Source: Macrotis lagotis
Taxonomy: Eukaryota > Chordata > Mammalia > Peramelemorphia > Peramelidae
Assembly (NCBI RefSeq): GCF_037893015.1
Contig: NC_133665.1
Span: 23,322,869 to 23,386,868 of the forward strand
Direction of reading: 5' to 3'
DNA length: 64,000 nucleotides
Every line of letters starts with the position of its first letter. Within the stretch, counting starts at the first letter, position 1. The position numbers and the translations under genes were made by a program. Below, in pieces: positions 53,601 to 64,000 of the stretch. Below the pieces are notes generated by a model. The model was not told the DNA's origin. It searched no databases and saw only the letters and a list, made by a program, of their open reading frames with translations.

Positions 53601-54520
53601 TCCTCTTTCTCTAATTTATACATGTAAGCATTTAAAGATAAAATATATCCCCTGAGAGATTCCTTGGCTATATCTCATAAATTTTGGTATATTGTTTCAT
53701 TTTTGTCAACTAGGATGAAATAATCAATTCTTTCTATAATTTGTTGTTTGATTCACTCATTCTTTAAAGTGAGGTTATTTAGTTTCCAATTAGTTTTGGG
53801 TCGATATCTCCCTGGCCCAATATTTCATATGATTTTTATTGTATTATGATCTGGAAAGATGTATTCACTATTTCTGCCTTTCTGCAATTGATTATTAGGT
53901 TTTTGTGCCCTAGTATATCATTAATTTTTGTGTAAGTGACATGTACTACAGAAAAAAAAAGTACATTCCTTTATAACCCCATTTAGTTTCCTCCATAGGT
54001 CTATCATGTCTAGGTTTTCTAACATTCTAATTACTTCTAAAACTTCCTTCTTGTTTTTTTGTGGTTAGATTTATCTAAATCTGAGAGCAGGAGGTTGAAG
54101 TTTTTCACCAGTAGATTTGTGCTGTCTTTGTCTTCCTGTAACTCCTTTGACTTCTCTAAGAATCTGGATGCTATACCATTTGGTGCATACATATTTAGTA
54201 TTGAAATTATTTTAATGTCTATGGTACCCTTTAAGAGGATATAGTTTCCTTCCTTATCTCTTTTTAACAATATCTATTTTTGCAGCTTCTTTGTCTATCC
54301 ATGTTTTTTTTTCACTTCATCTGAAGCAAAATATATTTTGCTCCATCTTTTTACCTTTACTCTATAAGTATCTCTCTGCTTCAAATGAGTTTCTTGTAAT
54401 CAGCATATTGTAGGATTTTGGATTTTAATCCACTCTGCTATTCACTTACATTTTAAGAGAGAGTTCATCCCATTCACATACAAAGTTATAATTACTTACT
54501 GTTTATTGCCCCCCCCATGT
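50630..54520 (-). pseudogene. Decayed ORF2 of L1-C (endonuclease and reverse transcriptase)
   Basis: ORF2p nicks DNA and copies L1 RNA at the nick. The endonuclease remnant has LLKGTIDIKIISILNMYAPNG (54270-54037 frame, cut here in two blocks: LLKGTIDIKI, ISILNMYAPNG). The start of the reverse transcriptase has [18 protein letters not shown] (53255-52995). The polymerase site reads LFADDM at 52277-52294. The C-terminal region has QKQFTVEEDKVIHSHMKNCS (51458-51063). The SINE at 52394-52538 lies just upstream of the catalytic motif. Several stops, frameshifts and the SINE make it inactive. Start and end are approximate. Confidence 0.75.
52394..52538 (+). mobile_element. tRNA-derived SINE in L1-C, perfect TSD
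   Basis: GGCAGCTGAGGTGCAGTGAG, GGAATCAGGAATACCTGAGT, ATACTTAATAATTGCCTATC, GTCACTTAACCCCATTGCC and a CAAA-rich tail. A perfect 13-base TSD, TATTGAATAGTAG, is at 52381-52393 and 52539-52551. Confidence 0.95.
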
Positions 54521-55099
54521 TATCTTCCCTCTGTTTGTGTTTTTCTCCTTTCCCCCCTTTATCCATATTCCCTAGTATTTTGTTTCTGAATGCCACCACA
54601 TTCATTGTGTTTGCCCTCCTATATTCACCCCACCCCTTTCTTTCCCCTTTCCCTTTGCCCCTTTTCCTTCCCTTCCTTCTATTAGTTCCCCTTTTCCTCT
54701 CCAGCCCCTTTTCCCCTTTTTAATACTTGAAAGATAAGTTCCTTAACTTAATTGAATGTATGTATGTTAACTTTAAGCCAAATCTGATGAGAGCAAGATT
54801 CAGGTGGTTCTCACCTCCACCCTCCTTCTTCCTCCCTATTGCAATAGATTTACCCCATTCAGTCTCTTCCATCGTCACATCTCTTCAATGTCCCCCTTTT
54901 TAATGAGATATTGTTTTTAAATCATTCTGAGTCACAGAAAAGTCATGAGTGGTCATCACTTCTGCATAATTACATTCTCTTCAATAGAATTACAATTCTC
55001 TAGAGTTATTAGAGTCTTTCTCCCAGGTAGGGATATAGCCAGTTTCATCTTATTGGATAGCAGTTTTTTTCTTTACCCTTTTTTTTAACCTTTTCTCAT

Positions 55100-56000
55100 G
55101 TCTATTGGGTCTCCTGTTTAAGTCCAAATTTTCTATTAAGCTCTGGTCTTTTCATCAGGAAAAGTTGGAAGTCTCTTATTTCATTAAATGTCCATCTTTT
55201 TACCTTGAAGAGAAGGCTCAGTTTTGCCAGATAGTGAATCCTTGACTGCATTCCAAACTCCCTTGCTTTTTAAAATATCACATTCCAGGACCTTCAATCC
55301 CTTAATGTTGATGCAGTCAGGTCCTGTGTAATCTTTATTGTGGCTCCCTAGTTTCTAAATTGTTTACTTCTGGCTACTTGCAGGATTTTCTATTTTATCT
55401 GATAATTTTGGCATTTGGTCACAATGTTCCTTGGTGTTTTCAATTTGGGATCCCTTTCTGGAGGGGATCGATTTATTCTTTAGTAGCTATTTTGCCCTCT
55501 TGTTCCATGATGTCAGGGCAATTTTCCATCACTAAATTCTGTAATATTAAGTCGAGGCTTTTTTCCCTTTTCAATATTTTTAGGATGCCCAATAATTCTT
55601 AGGTTGTCTCTCCTCATTCTGTTCTCTATGTCCGTGGTTTTGCTGATAACATATTTCACATTTTCTTCTATTTTTAAAATTTTTTGTTTTGCTTAACAGA
55701 TTCTTGTTGTCTCATGAAGTCATTAGTTTCCACACACTCCACTCTATTTTTTAGAGAGGAATTTTCTTGATTTACCCTTTGCAATTCCTTTTCCAATTGT
55801 TCAACTCTATTTTTGAAAGTGTTTTACATTTGATCAATTGAAATTTTGAGAGAATTAGTTTCTTTTTTGCATTTGTCCAATTGTATTTTCCAAGGATTTG
55901 TCTTGTTGGGGTGGGCTGGCCAGTAGGGAATACTGATTGCTTTCTCTGGAGTATCTGTGACTTTGATTTGAGGCCTTTTCCTTTGGCCTGGATGGGGTGG
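55100..56000 (-). pseudogene. Decayed ORF1 of L1-C
   Basis: The coiled coil is visible around 55870-55760 (KSLENTIGQMQK; NNWKRNCKG in shifted frames), and the RRM around 55630-55560 (LRIIGHPKNIEK-like on minus). The C-terminal domain lies at about 55480-55150 (CAACATTAAGGGATTGAAGG, AAGAGACTTCCAACTTTTCC). Frameshifts are frequent. Boundaries are approximate because neither the start nor the stop is clean. Confidence 0.6.
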
Positions 56001-56594
56001 GTGATGTCATGGTGCTTGGTACTTTTATGTTTGAACAATGTGGGCTATGACCTGGGACAAAGTAATTACTCTCCCTATTCAACTGAGGGAATTCTGCATC
56101 AGTTGGGGTGTCAGGGGGTAGGGGTGGGGTTGGGGAGAATGTTACTATATTTGTTCTGAGAAGAGGACTCCACTGAAGTGAAAGTGTGGAGTCTGATTCC
56201 CTCCAGACCAGAGGATTCCAGCAGATAGATGTCTGCAACTTTCGGCACTGGAAGTCACCCTCCAGCCTTGCCGGAGCACCCCAGACTGTCAGTCCCCCAG
56301 CCAAAGCCTCTGCACACCAGTTGACTCTTGGTCTGGGGCTTCCATAGTCAATGCCTCCATGACTGAACTTAGGTTAGTCCCAGTCTCACCCTGTCACCCC
56401 TGAGCTAGCCCTCTGCTCACTGCCCCTGGCTCACCCATGATCCCCAAGGACAAACCCTGAGGTAGAAGTTCTTCTCCTAGCTTCGTTTTCTGGGTTTTAT
56501 TCATCAAATTTCTGTTAAGAGGTTTGTTTCACGTTATATATGAAGGAAGATCAAGAGACCTTAGCACAGTGTCTGTCTTCTCTCTACCATCTTG

Positions 56595-57840
56595 GCAGGA
56601 AGTCTTTTTTTTAATATTGAATATAGTCTTCTTAATCTTGAATGGGTTCCTTTGAGCCAATTTCCTAATATAGAATAAGAAGATACACAATCCTTCTTAT
56701 ACGTTGAGGGAGCTTCTTTGCTAATATTTTATTTACATATTTGTGTCAGTATTAATTAAGCATATTGGACTATTTTCTTCCTCTAATTTGTCTCTTCCAC
56801 ATTTAAAAAACTCTAGATGCATCATAGACAGAGTTTGATAAGATCATTTTTTCAAGACTAGTATTAAATCATTGAAGATGATTGAGTTGGGGAGTCACAT
56901 AATTATATTTGTACCTAAGGAAAATTACTTTGGGAAGAATTTGCCAAATTTTGATAATTTTTTTCTCTGCTCTCTATTTTTCTCTAATGTCTGTACAACT
57001 TTTGAATTAATTATTCTTTGAATGTTGGATAAATTCCAAGATGTATTTTTTTTCCTTTTGGAATGAATTTATAACTTGTTTGGTATCTTTTTCTGAGATT
57101 ATATTATTAAATTCTCTATTATTCTGTTAAATATTTTATATTTATGTAGAAATCTAATCATTTCATTGAAATTATCATTTATGTAATCATGTTATTGAGT
57201 AAAATAGCTTTCAATATTTTCTTCCTTTGCCTCTTCATGTGTAATTCTTCTTTTGATTTCTGATATTGGCAAAGTAGTTTTCCTCTGTCTTTTTCAAAAA
57301 TCAAAGTTATCTCTTCTAAATAAATAATCAAAATTTTAGGTTTATTTGTTAATCTCTTAGAGGATTTTTTGCTTTATTCCTTTAATCTCTTCTTTGATTT
57401 CCATTGTCAATTTTTATGTCTGTCTTTATTTTTTTGGTTTCTGCAAGGCAATGGAGTTAAGTGGCTTGCCCAAGATTACCCAGCTAGGTAATTAGTAAGT
57501 GTCTGAGGCTGGATTTGAACTCAGGTCCTCCTGACTCCAGGGGCAGTGCTCTATCCACTGCACCTCTTAGCTGCTCCTTATTTTTATGTTGATTTTTAAA
57601 ATTTCATGTTCCCTAATTTATTTTAGCTGCATGCCCAATTCATTGATCTATTTTTTTGTTGTTGTTTTTGACAAAAATATTTAAAAATAGACATGTTTCC
57701 CTCTTTGGTTGCTTTTTCTTTTGAGAAATTACCTATTGTTTCCAGAATTTATCCTTAACCCATACCTTTTTTGGATTGCTTTCAATTAATTTTGATAATT
57801 TATGCAATGATCCTTTATTGATTTTTTTAAAATTTGAACT
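56595..57840 (-). mobile_element. Old antisense L1 ORF2, part after the L1-C insertion
   Basis: TTTGCTAATATTTTATTTAC, TTTGGTATCTTTTTCTGAGA, TGATATTGGCAAAGTAGTTT, CATGCCCAATTCATTGATCT A are antisense ORF2 (reverse transcriptase and upstream). It joins colinearly with 49900-50235, so L1-C inserted between them. A SINE sits at 57431-57578. Confidence 0.7.
57431..57578 (-). mobile_element. tRNA-derived SINE in the old L1
   Basis: TTTCTGCAAGGCAATGGAGT TAAGTGG, GCTAGGTAATTAGTAAGTGT, TTTGAACTCAGGTCCTCCTG and GCACCTCTTAGCTGC. Flanks CTTTATTTTT and CTTATTTTTATG suggest a short imperfect TSD. Confidence 0.88.
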
Positions 57841-58184
57841 GCAGGTATCATATTCTTTGGAGATAGCAACAGAAGCAACTGCATTTTCTAGAACTCTCTA
57901 ATCAGAGATAATTCAATAATTTCATTCAATTATTGGACCTGGGTTGGACCTGGCAAATAGAATCTCAAGAAAAAGATTACAGTGATCCCCCTTTGCTAGT
58001 ACTGGATACAAAACAGGTCACTACTTGGCAACTCAATTGCTTATACCACTTTTGGTTTAGTTCCAGGGTAAAGAAGAGTGCATGCTGTCCCAAGGGATCA
58101 ACAATCCTGAGAAGCAGTATAGCTTCCAGTCAATGCTCTTCTGAAAATCCTAGAAATGATGGTTATTTAGATATCTAAAAAATC
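57841..58184. other. Unassigned stretch
   Basis: No confident repeat. An 81-codon plus frame at 57933-58178 has no recognisable domain or splice signals and is not called as a gene. Confidence 0.35.
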
Positions 58185-58407
58185 AACCAAAAATACCAAT
58201 CAAAACTATTAATTTGAGAAAAGCTTCCAGGTATAAAATAAACCCATGTAAATTATCAACATTTCCATAAGTTATCAATAAAATCAGAAGGACAAGCTTA
58301 AAAGGAGAAATTCCATATGCAACTACTGCAAAATCTTTAAACTTCTTGAAAGTGTATTTGTCTAGACCAACCCAGGAGTTATATGAACACAATTACAAAA
58401 CACTTTT

Positions 58408-58517
58408 TTTTAGGTTTTTGCAAGGCAAACAGAGTTAAGTGGCTTGCCCAAGGCCACACAACTAAGTAACTGACTCCAGGGCCAGTGCTCTATCCACTGT
58501 GCCACCTAGCCACCCCT
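58408..58517 (-). mobile_element. tRNA-derived SINE with central deletion
   Basis: TTTTTAGGTTTTTGCAAGGC, GTGGCTTGCCCAAGGCCACA, then directly TGACTCCAGGGCCAGTGCTC TATCC and CCACCTAGCCACCCC. About 35 central bases are missing. TSD TACAAAACA is at 58394-58402 and 58518-58526. Confidence 0.88.
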
Positions 58518-59039
58518 ACAAAACATTTTTCAAACAAAGATATAGCTAAACAGTTTAAACAATATTAATTTATCAGGGTAGATTGAACATTATAACAGAA
58601 ATTACAATTCTACCTAAATTAATTTATATATTCAGTGCTATACCAATCAAACTACCAAAGAATTATTTTATTTTACTTCAAAAATGATAATAAACTTCAT
58701 CTGGAAAAACAAAAATGTCAAGAATGACAAGGGAATCAATGAAAAAATATGATTCAAATTATATTACAAAGTAGTAATCACCCAAATGACCTGGAATCAG
58801 CTAAGAAATAGAATGATGGATCAGTGAATCAGATTAGGTACATAATACATGGTAATAAATGACCATAATAATCGAATGTTTGATAATCCAAGTTTGGGAG
58901 ACAAGGATTCATCAATTGACAAAAAATTATTGGGAAAACTAGAGAGCAGTTTGACAGAAATCAGTCAGAAAGCAACATCTCACAGATCATATAACAAAAT
59001 AGAGCCAGAATGGATTATTTTAGACAAAAATGCTAAGTT

Positions 59040-59262
59040 TTTAAAATTGTTTCAATTGTGTCTGATTCTTGGGGTTTTTTTGACAGAGATACTGAAATGG
59101 TTTGCCATTTCCTTTTCCAGATCATTTTACATAATAAGGAAACTAAAGCAATTAGTGACTTGCCCAGTCAGTTGCCCAGAGTTAGATCCAAACTTGGGAA
59201 GATGTATCTTTTCCACCCTAGATATTGTGCTCTATCCACTGAACTACCTAACTGTCTATTTA
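59040..59262 (-). mobile_element. RTE-tailed tRNA SINE, read through by an open frame
   Basis: ATTGTTTCAATTGTGTCTGA TTC, TTTGCCATTTCCTTTTCCAG, GTGACTTGCCCAGTCAGTTG and GTGCTCTATCCACTGAACTA are the RTE-type tail and SINE body in antisense. It inserted in frame in old L1 ORF2 and leaves the 210-codon open frame 58849-59481. Confidence 0.8.
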
Positions 59263-60440
59263 ATAGGTGACATAAGCAAATTAGAGGAGCACAGAAAAAT
59301 ATACTTGTCAGATCTATGGATAAGGGAAGAGTTTATGATCAAACAAGAGATAGAAAGGATCATGGGAAGTAAAATGATTAATATTTATTTCAATAAATTT
59401 AAAAGGTTTTGCATGAACAAAACCAATAAAGATAAAATTGGAAGAAAAGTAAGAAACTGGGTTGGGGGAGAATTGCAATAAGTTTCTCTGATAAAGTCCT
59501 TATTTCTCAAATACATAAGAACCATTCTCATATCAAAGGATATCAATAGGCTCTTTTCAGAAAAAGTAATTAAACAAAATCACATTAAATTAAACTTAAG
59601 TCACATTTTAAAATGTCCTAAATCACCATTGATTAGGAAAAACACAAATCAAAGAAACTCTGAGATACCACATCACACCTATCTTATTGGCTAACATAAC
59701 AGAAGATGAAAATGGCAAATGCTGAGAGGATAGAGGAAATTAAGGTTTCCTAATGATTTGTTGTGAACTGATAGAACTTTTAGGAAGAACAATTTGGAAC
59801 CATGTCCAAAGGGCTATAAAAATGCTTTGATCCTGCACTACCCCTTATAGGCCTCTATCCCAAAGTGATCAAAGAAAAGGGAAAGTATCAATATGCATAA
59901 AATATTTATATTAGTTCTTTAATAGTGAAAAAAGAATTAGAATTCTAGGGGATATCCATCAATTGGGAGATGATATAACTCTGATGGAATGTTACTGTGC
60001 CATAAGAAATGACAAGCAGCAGTATGCTTTTCTCAGAAAAACCTGGGAATGCTTATATAATTTTTTCCAAAGTGAAGTAAAGCAAGACAACATTGTAACA
60101 GTAATAGCAATATTGTAATGATGTTTGACTCTGAAAAACAACTCTGATCAAGGCAGTGATGCAATACTATTTCAGAGAATCTCTGATGAAAAATGCTATC
60201 CATCTCCATTAATAAATTCTGAATGTAAATAGAAGCATACTTTTTTTTCACTTGGTTTCTATTTTTTTTTTAATTTTTGCGACATGGTTAATATGTAAAT
60301 GTTTTGTATGACTTCCATGTATTATTGATATCCTATTTCTCGACTTCTCAATGAGTAAAGAAGAAGCAGGTAGGAGGGAGAGTATTGGAAATTATCTTTT
60401 TTAAATGAATGCTAAAATAAGTTTTAATAAAATAATATCA

Positions 60441-61740
60441 AAATGGTTTTGTTGGCTATTACTTTAGAATGTATTTTGAGAACTAAAAGTGCTATTTATT
60501 ACTTTTCATTCCTAAATATTTTCACTATTTCCTTCCATACTCTGAATCTTTTGTTTCTTCAGATGAATTTTGTTCTTTTATCAAGTTCCTTAGAGTTTAT
60601 TTGTGATAAGTCAATTGATAAAGCATTAAAATTATAAATTAATTTGTCATATTGCTATTTTGATTATACATCATATTCCAACCATGAACATGAATATTCC
60701 TCTAGATATTTAGTTTATTCTTTTCATAAGGAATTTTTTTTAATAATTTAATATAGATATGAATCTTAGAACACACACAGGTTATATCATCCTGTCACAG
60801 TGTGAAGGACTGATCTAGGAACAGGAACTACATGGTTGTCTTAGGAATTGTTGTTAGTTCATAAGGCTATTACCATATTAGGGTTCTTAGATATTGTTTT
60901 ACATTATCTGCACAATTACTATTTTGAAAAGATTTGAAAGCATATGAGGATTGGAGAAAATGTCTAGTCTTTCATTTTAGTTAAATGACATGGTGGTCCA
61001 CCAATGGAGGATAATTTCTCTTCTTTTTCTCTATTGGGTTCCTTTCTAAAAAAGAAAAGAGTATTGAAAGAGGAATGCCTTTTACATGTGATGTATTTGA
61101 TGAGATCTGCTTCTCTTTCCCTTTTCTAGTCCACCATCACAGGTTCTTTCTTTTATTTTATTCCTCTTCTCAGCATTCATGCTCTACCTCCTAGAGATGT
61201 AATTCATTTTCTTATGACTATTCTTTCTCTAAATAAAATGTCTTCACTTAATTACCCTCTCCCTATTCCTACCAAATTATTTGTGAAATATATTTCTAAA
61301 CCAAACTCTATAGGTATGAATGTGGGTGAATGTCGATGTATTAAACCTTCCTTTGACTATTTAACATGAAGCTGAGGTTCATATTTATAGTTGCCTTTGC
61401 TGGGGTGGATTGTGAATTTGAGCTAAAATAAAGTACTTAGCATAGTTTTCTTGATGTCTTGATCATTTCATAGTCTGTTGTTTTTTATTTGTTCATTTGT
61501 TGCTGTCATTGTCATTGTTGTTATTTTTTAATACTTGGCAGAATAGTTGTGAAAGAACTGGACTTCTCTGCTGCCACAAGTTCTTTCTATCTGTCTTATT
61601 TATCTGTCTCCTATTAATTTTTCCTAATTATAATTTTACATTAAAATATTATTCTATAACATTCATAAAACACAATTCTCTCAGTCAAATCACATTCACT
61701 ATTTCCAGTTTTATTGCAACTGCTTGCTCATATCCTTGAG
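60441..61740. other. Unassigned stretch
   Basis: About 1.3 kb of AT-rich sequence with no confident repeat or gene. Small open frames (64 and 80 codons) have no recognisable features. Part of 61100-61450 may be an old LINE UTR. Confidence 0.35.
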
Positions 61741-64000
61741 GTGTAGGGTGTTTTCAAAGAAGATGTGATGGCTGCCAAGCCCTTTTCAAGACTGCTTTCC
61801 ACTTTTGATGTCCACCTGAGCCACCTCTCAGCTGTGGTTCCAAGAAGCTGTAGCATGCACAGTGGCCACACCCCATAAACTGCTCTGGAAGGCAGAGGCT
61901 AAACCAGGTTGAGGGTAACCAAGGAAATCTCAGTCATATCAGTGAGTTGTGGGGGGTTTCCTATCCCAAGAATATGAAGTCTTCCACTGGTAGAATGAGC
62001 AAATGAGAACATTTTCTTTCAGTGGCCATGAAGTCAAATGAAGCAGGTATTTTGAGCACTTAGAATTTGGTTAGACATCAAAGATACTAAGGTCATCCAC
62101 TGCATCTGGAGCCATCACCAACTGCCTTGACTCAGTCTTGCCACGCTGAATCATGATGACTTTGGAAGAGTGAGGTGGATGACTTCGTGCAACTCTACCT
62201 CACTTAAATCTAATTTATATCACCCATAACTTACTAATTCTCAAAAGACATCACCCATACTTTACCATTTCTCAAAAATACTGTGGCAATAGGCAAGTGA
62301 TGAAGCAGCAGGTGCAGATACTCTGAGAGCTCTAGTCACAACTTTGCAGACTGGTGGCCCAGGTCATACATAGGGGCGTTTCCCTACTGAAAGCAGCAAT
62401 GAGATTTGGCAGCCCCTGGGTGACTGAACAATCCTTTTAAGGTGCTCTAAAAATTGTCTGTACTGATTACCAGGGCAGAAAGGGATTCCACAATCTGCTC
62501 AAGACACACATGCACATAAATAAATTCTTTAAAGAAGATTCTACTCACCATTGGTACATGGAATGTATGCACATTCATAGACAATACAAGATCCAATAGA
62601 CCTGAAAGCTGAACAGCTCTTGTTGCAAGAGAACTCAGCAAGTATGATATCCAACTAGCAGCCCCGATGAGACTGGCAAATGAAGGTCAGATTACTGAAG
62701 TTGGAGCTGGATACACGTATTTCTGTAGTTTCTATGGTGAAGGGGAGCATGTGAAACTGGGGTAGGTTTTGCAATCAAAACTAATTTAATCAACATTATT
62801 GAATGCCTAACAAAAAGAGTAAGCAACAAGTTCATAACAATGAGATTGCTACTTCCAGGAAAACCCCATGTCACTATCCTCAGTGCCTATGCTCCCACCA
62901 TGACAAACCCTGATGAAGTTAAAGAAAACTTTTATGAAGACCTGGAGACCTTTATCTATCAGTGTATCAAAAGAAGATTAATTCATAATTCCAGGTGACT
63001 TTAATGCTAGAGTAGGCTCAGATTACCAGACATGGCAGGGAGTCATTGGGAGGAGTTGAGTAGGAAATAGCAACAGCAATATTCACCTACTACTGAAGTC
63101 TTGTGCATCTCATGATTTTCTCATCACAAATAGTTTTACATTTTCCTAAATGCAATAAAACATCCTGGATATACCCTTATATCAAGTATTTGATTATTAA
63201 AATACTATGTGATGGTAAGGAGAAGAGACAGACAGGATGTGAGAGTGACAAAGACAATGTCTGGTGCAAAGTGCTGGACTGATCATAGATTTATCCTCTC
63301 TAAGCAAAATATTCACTTTCTTTTTTTATTTTTATTTTTTTTTAGATTTTGCAAGACAATAGGGTTAAGTGACTTGCCCAAGGCCATACAGCTAGGTAAT
63401 TATTAAGTGTCTGAGGCCAGATTTGAATTCAGGTACTCTTGACTCCAGGGCAGGTGCTCTATCCGCCAAGTCACCTAGCTGCCCTAAAATATTCACTTTC
63501 AATGAAATCAGTGGCCCCAAGACAAAATAACTACTAGAAGAAAAATGTCAAGAAATTAGACTATCTCTCTGAGATGGAAAATTGAGTCAACACACAGTTG
63601 GCAATAACAGAGCAGAAAAATAGTGGGCAGCTTTCAGAGCTCTGGTGTATAGCACTGCATTTGCTCATCTGGGTCAGAACACTTGCTAACATAGGCTGGT
63701 TTGATGAAAATGCAGGGGAAATACAGATCCTGATAAATGAAAAATAAGAACCATGCAGAGATTACCAGCAGGATAGTTCATTCATTTCTAAAACGGCAGC
63801 ACTTAATTCCATCAAAAGCAAAGTACAAGCAAACGTTAGAGAGATGCTGGTTTGCTCAGTAAGAAGGCAGATGAAATTCCATTTTATGTAGATTGTAACA
63901 AACCAAAATGCGTTTATGATGCCCTGAAGGCTATTTATGGAACTACTCAATGTTGATGGATCCACATTGATTAAAAGATAGGGATATGACCCTAGAGAGA
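61741..64000 (+). mobile_element. RTE-clade (BovB-like) LINE: 5' UTR and endonuclease, running off the window
   Basis: The 5' UTR-like part (61741-62530) includes TTTGGAAGAGTGAGGTGGAT and CTCACTTAAATCTAATTTA. The endonuclease follows: ATTGGTACATGGAATGT (GTWNV) at 62550, GCAAGAGAACTCAGCAAGTA, GAAGTTGGAGCTGGATACAC (EVGAGY), AGTGCCTATGCTCCCACCAT GAC (SAYAPTMT), CCAGGTGACTTTAATGCTAG AG (GDFNAR) and CTGGACTGATCATAGATTTA (the catalytic WTDHRF) at about 63271. A linker before the polymerase follows (TTTGATGAAAATGCAGGGG, AACTACTCAATGTTGATGG). Frameshifts and stops abound, and a SINE splits it. This copy has the part missing from the RTE at 8583-10735. Confidence 0.8.
63321..63485 (-). mobile_element. 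tRNA-derived SINE with perfect TSD
   Basis: A T-rich start, then TTTTGCAAGACAATAGGGTT AAGTG, GCTAGGTAATTATTAAGTGT and CAAGTCACCTAGCTGCCC. A perfect 15-base TSD, AAAATATTCACTTTC, is at 63306-63320 and 63486-63500. Confidence 0.95.

Larger units (their letters stand above)
50236..56594 (-). mobile_element. L1-C: near-full-length antisense L1 (about 6.3 kb)
   Basis: Read on minus it has everything in order. The 5' end (CCTGCCAAGATGGTAGAGAG at 56594) leads into the 5' UTR with the block GGACTGACAGTCTGGGGTGC, then ORF1 (about 56000-55100), the purine-rich inter-ORF region (about 55060-54520) and ORF2 (about 54520-50630). The 3' UTR (GGATATGATCTCTCTCTCTT) ends at the A/T-rich 50236-50280. The only large insertion is a SINE at 52394-52538. 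Multiple stops and frameshifts disable both frames. The flanking old L1 is interrupted by it, but no clear TSD is seen. Confidence 0.85.
58185..60440 (+). mobile_element. Old sense L1, ORF2 C-terminal part to 3' end, with two SINE insertions
   Basis: AAATAAACCCATGTAAATTA TCAACATTTCC starts in ORF2. ACAATTCTACCTAAATTAAT, TTTGATAATCCAAGTTTGGG, AATTGGGAGATGATATAAC and AAAATGCTATCCATCTCCAT follow, then a T-rich 3' UTR and AATAAAATAATA at about 60430. It is diverged from the L1-A to L1-D type. Confidence 0.8.

Overview
This is mammalian, very probably marsupial, non-coding DNA. It is AT-rich and packed with interspersed repeats: tRNA-derived SINEs with the body GCAGCTAGGTGGC and TCAGGAGTACC (MAR1-like), marsupial-type L1 with AATAAA-rich 3' ends, ORF1-only half-L1 (HAL1) elements, BovB/RTE-clade LINEs and old MIR and L2. 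The species cannot be resolved. I found no intact host gene, exon, tRNA, rRNA or CRISPR. Every long open frame seen is part of a decayed LINE or is antisense to one. The only host-gene-derived sequence recognised is a processed TPT1 pseudogene.

Layout. 1-2868: two sense L1 3' fragments. 3365-4208: SINE, old repeat, L2, SINE. 4209-7530: HAL1 copy a, with the TPT1 retrocopy in its 5' UTR. 7928-8106: a second copy of a piece of its ORF1. 8213-10735: a SINE with an RTE-like tail, then an antisense RTE split by an L1 insertion that carries target-site duplications (TSDs). 10740-11930: old L1. 12133-13220: a long inverted duplication. 13228-20635: MIR, L2, SINEs, microsatellites and several long stretches I cannot assign. 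20652-24114: HAL1 copy b (minus), ending in an L1 3' UTR. 24190-27950: MIR, SINEs, an AAAG/AAGG microsatellite and an old L1. 28022-38725: a long sense L1 (L1-A) interrupted by an antisense L1 tail, a non-L1 island, a SINE, a second sense L1 (L1-B) and a pogo-like DNA transposon remnant. 39741-40325: a candidate solo LTR. 41490-45620: old antisense L1 split by HAL1 copy c (minus). 46131-48715: an internally deleted sense L1 (L1-D). 49900-57840: old antisense L1 split by a near-full-length antisense L1 (L1-C). 58185-60440: old sense L1 with two SINE insertions. 61741-64000: an RTE LINE with 5' UTR and endonuclease region, running off the window.

How the parts relate. L1 probably supplied the machinery for the HAL1 copies, the TPT1 retrocopy and most SINEs, because these carry A-rich tails and TSDs of about 9-16 bp. 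RTE probably served the other SINE class, which shares the RTE 3' tail.

The most interesting signal is in HAL1 copies b and c. Both carry antisense SINEs at matching positions, which copy a lacks. Those SINEs show a strongly strand-biased excess of T-to-C on the plus strand, which is A-to-G in HAL1-sense RNA. A younger SINE inside copy b lacks the bias. This looks like ancient A-to-I RNA editing fixed in a retrotransposon lineage, although an unusual SINE subfamily remains an alternative. All calls were made by eye, and repeat boundaries are usually good to about 10-30 bases unless a TSD is stated.
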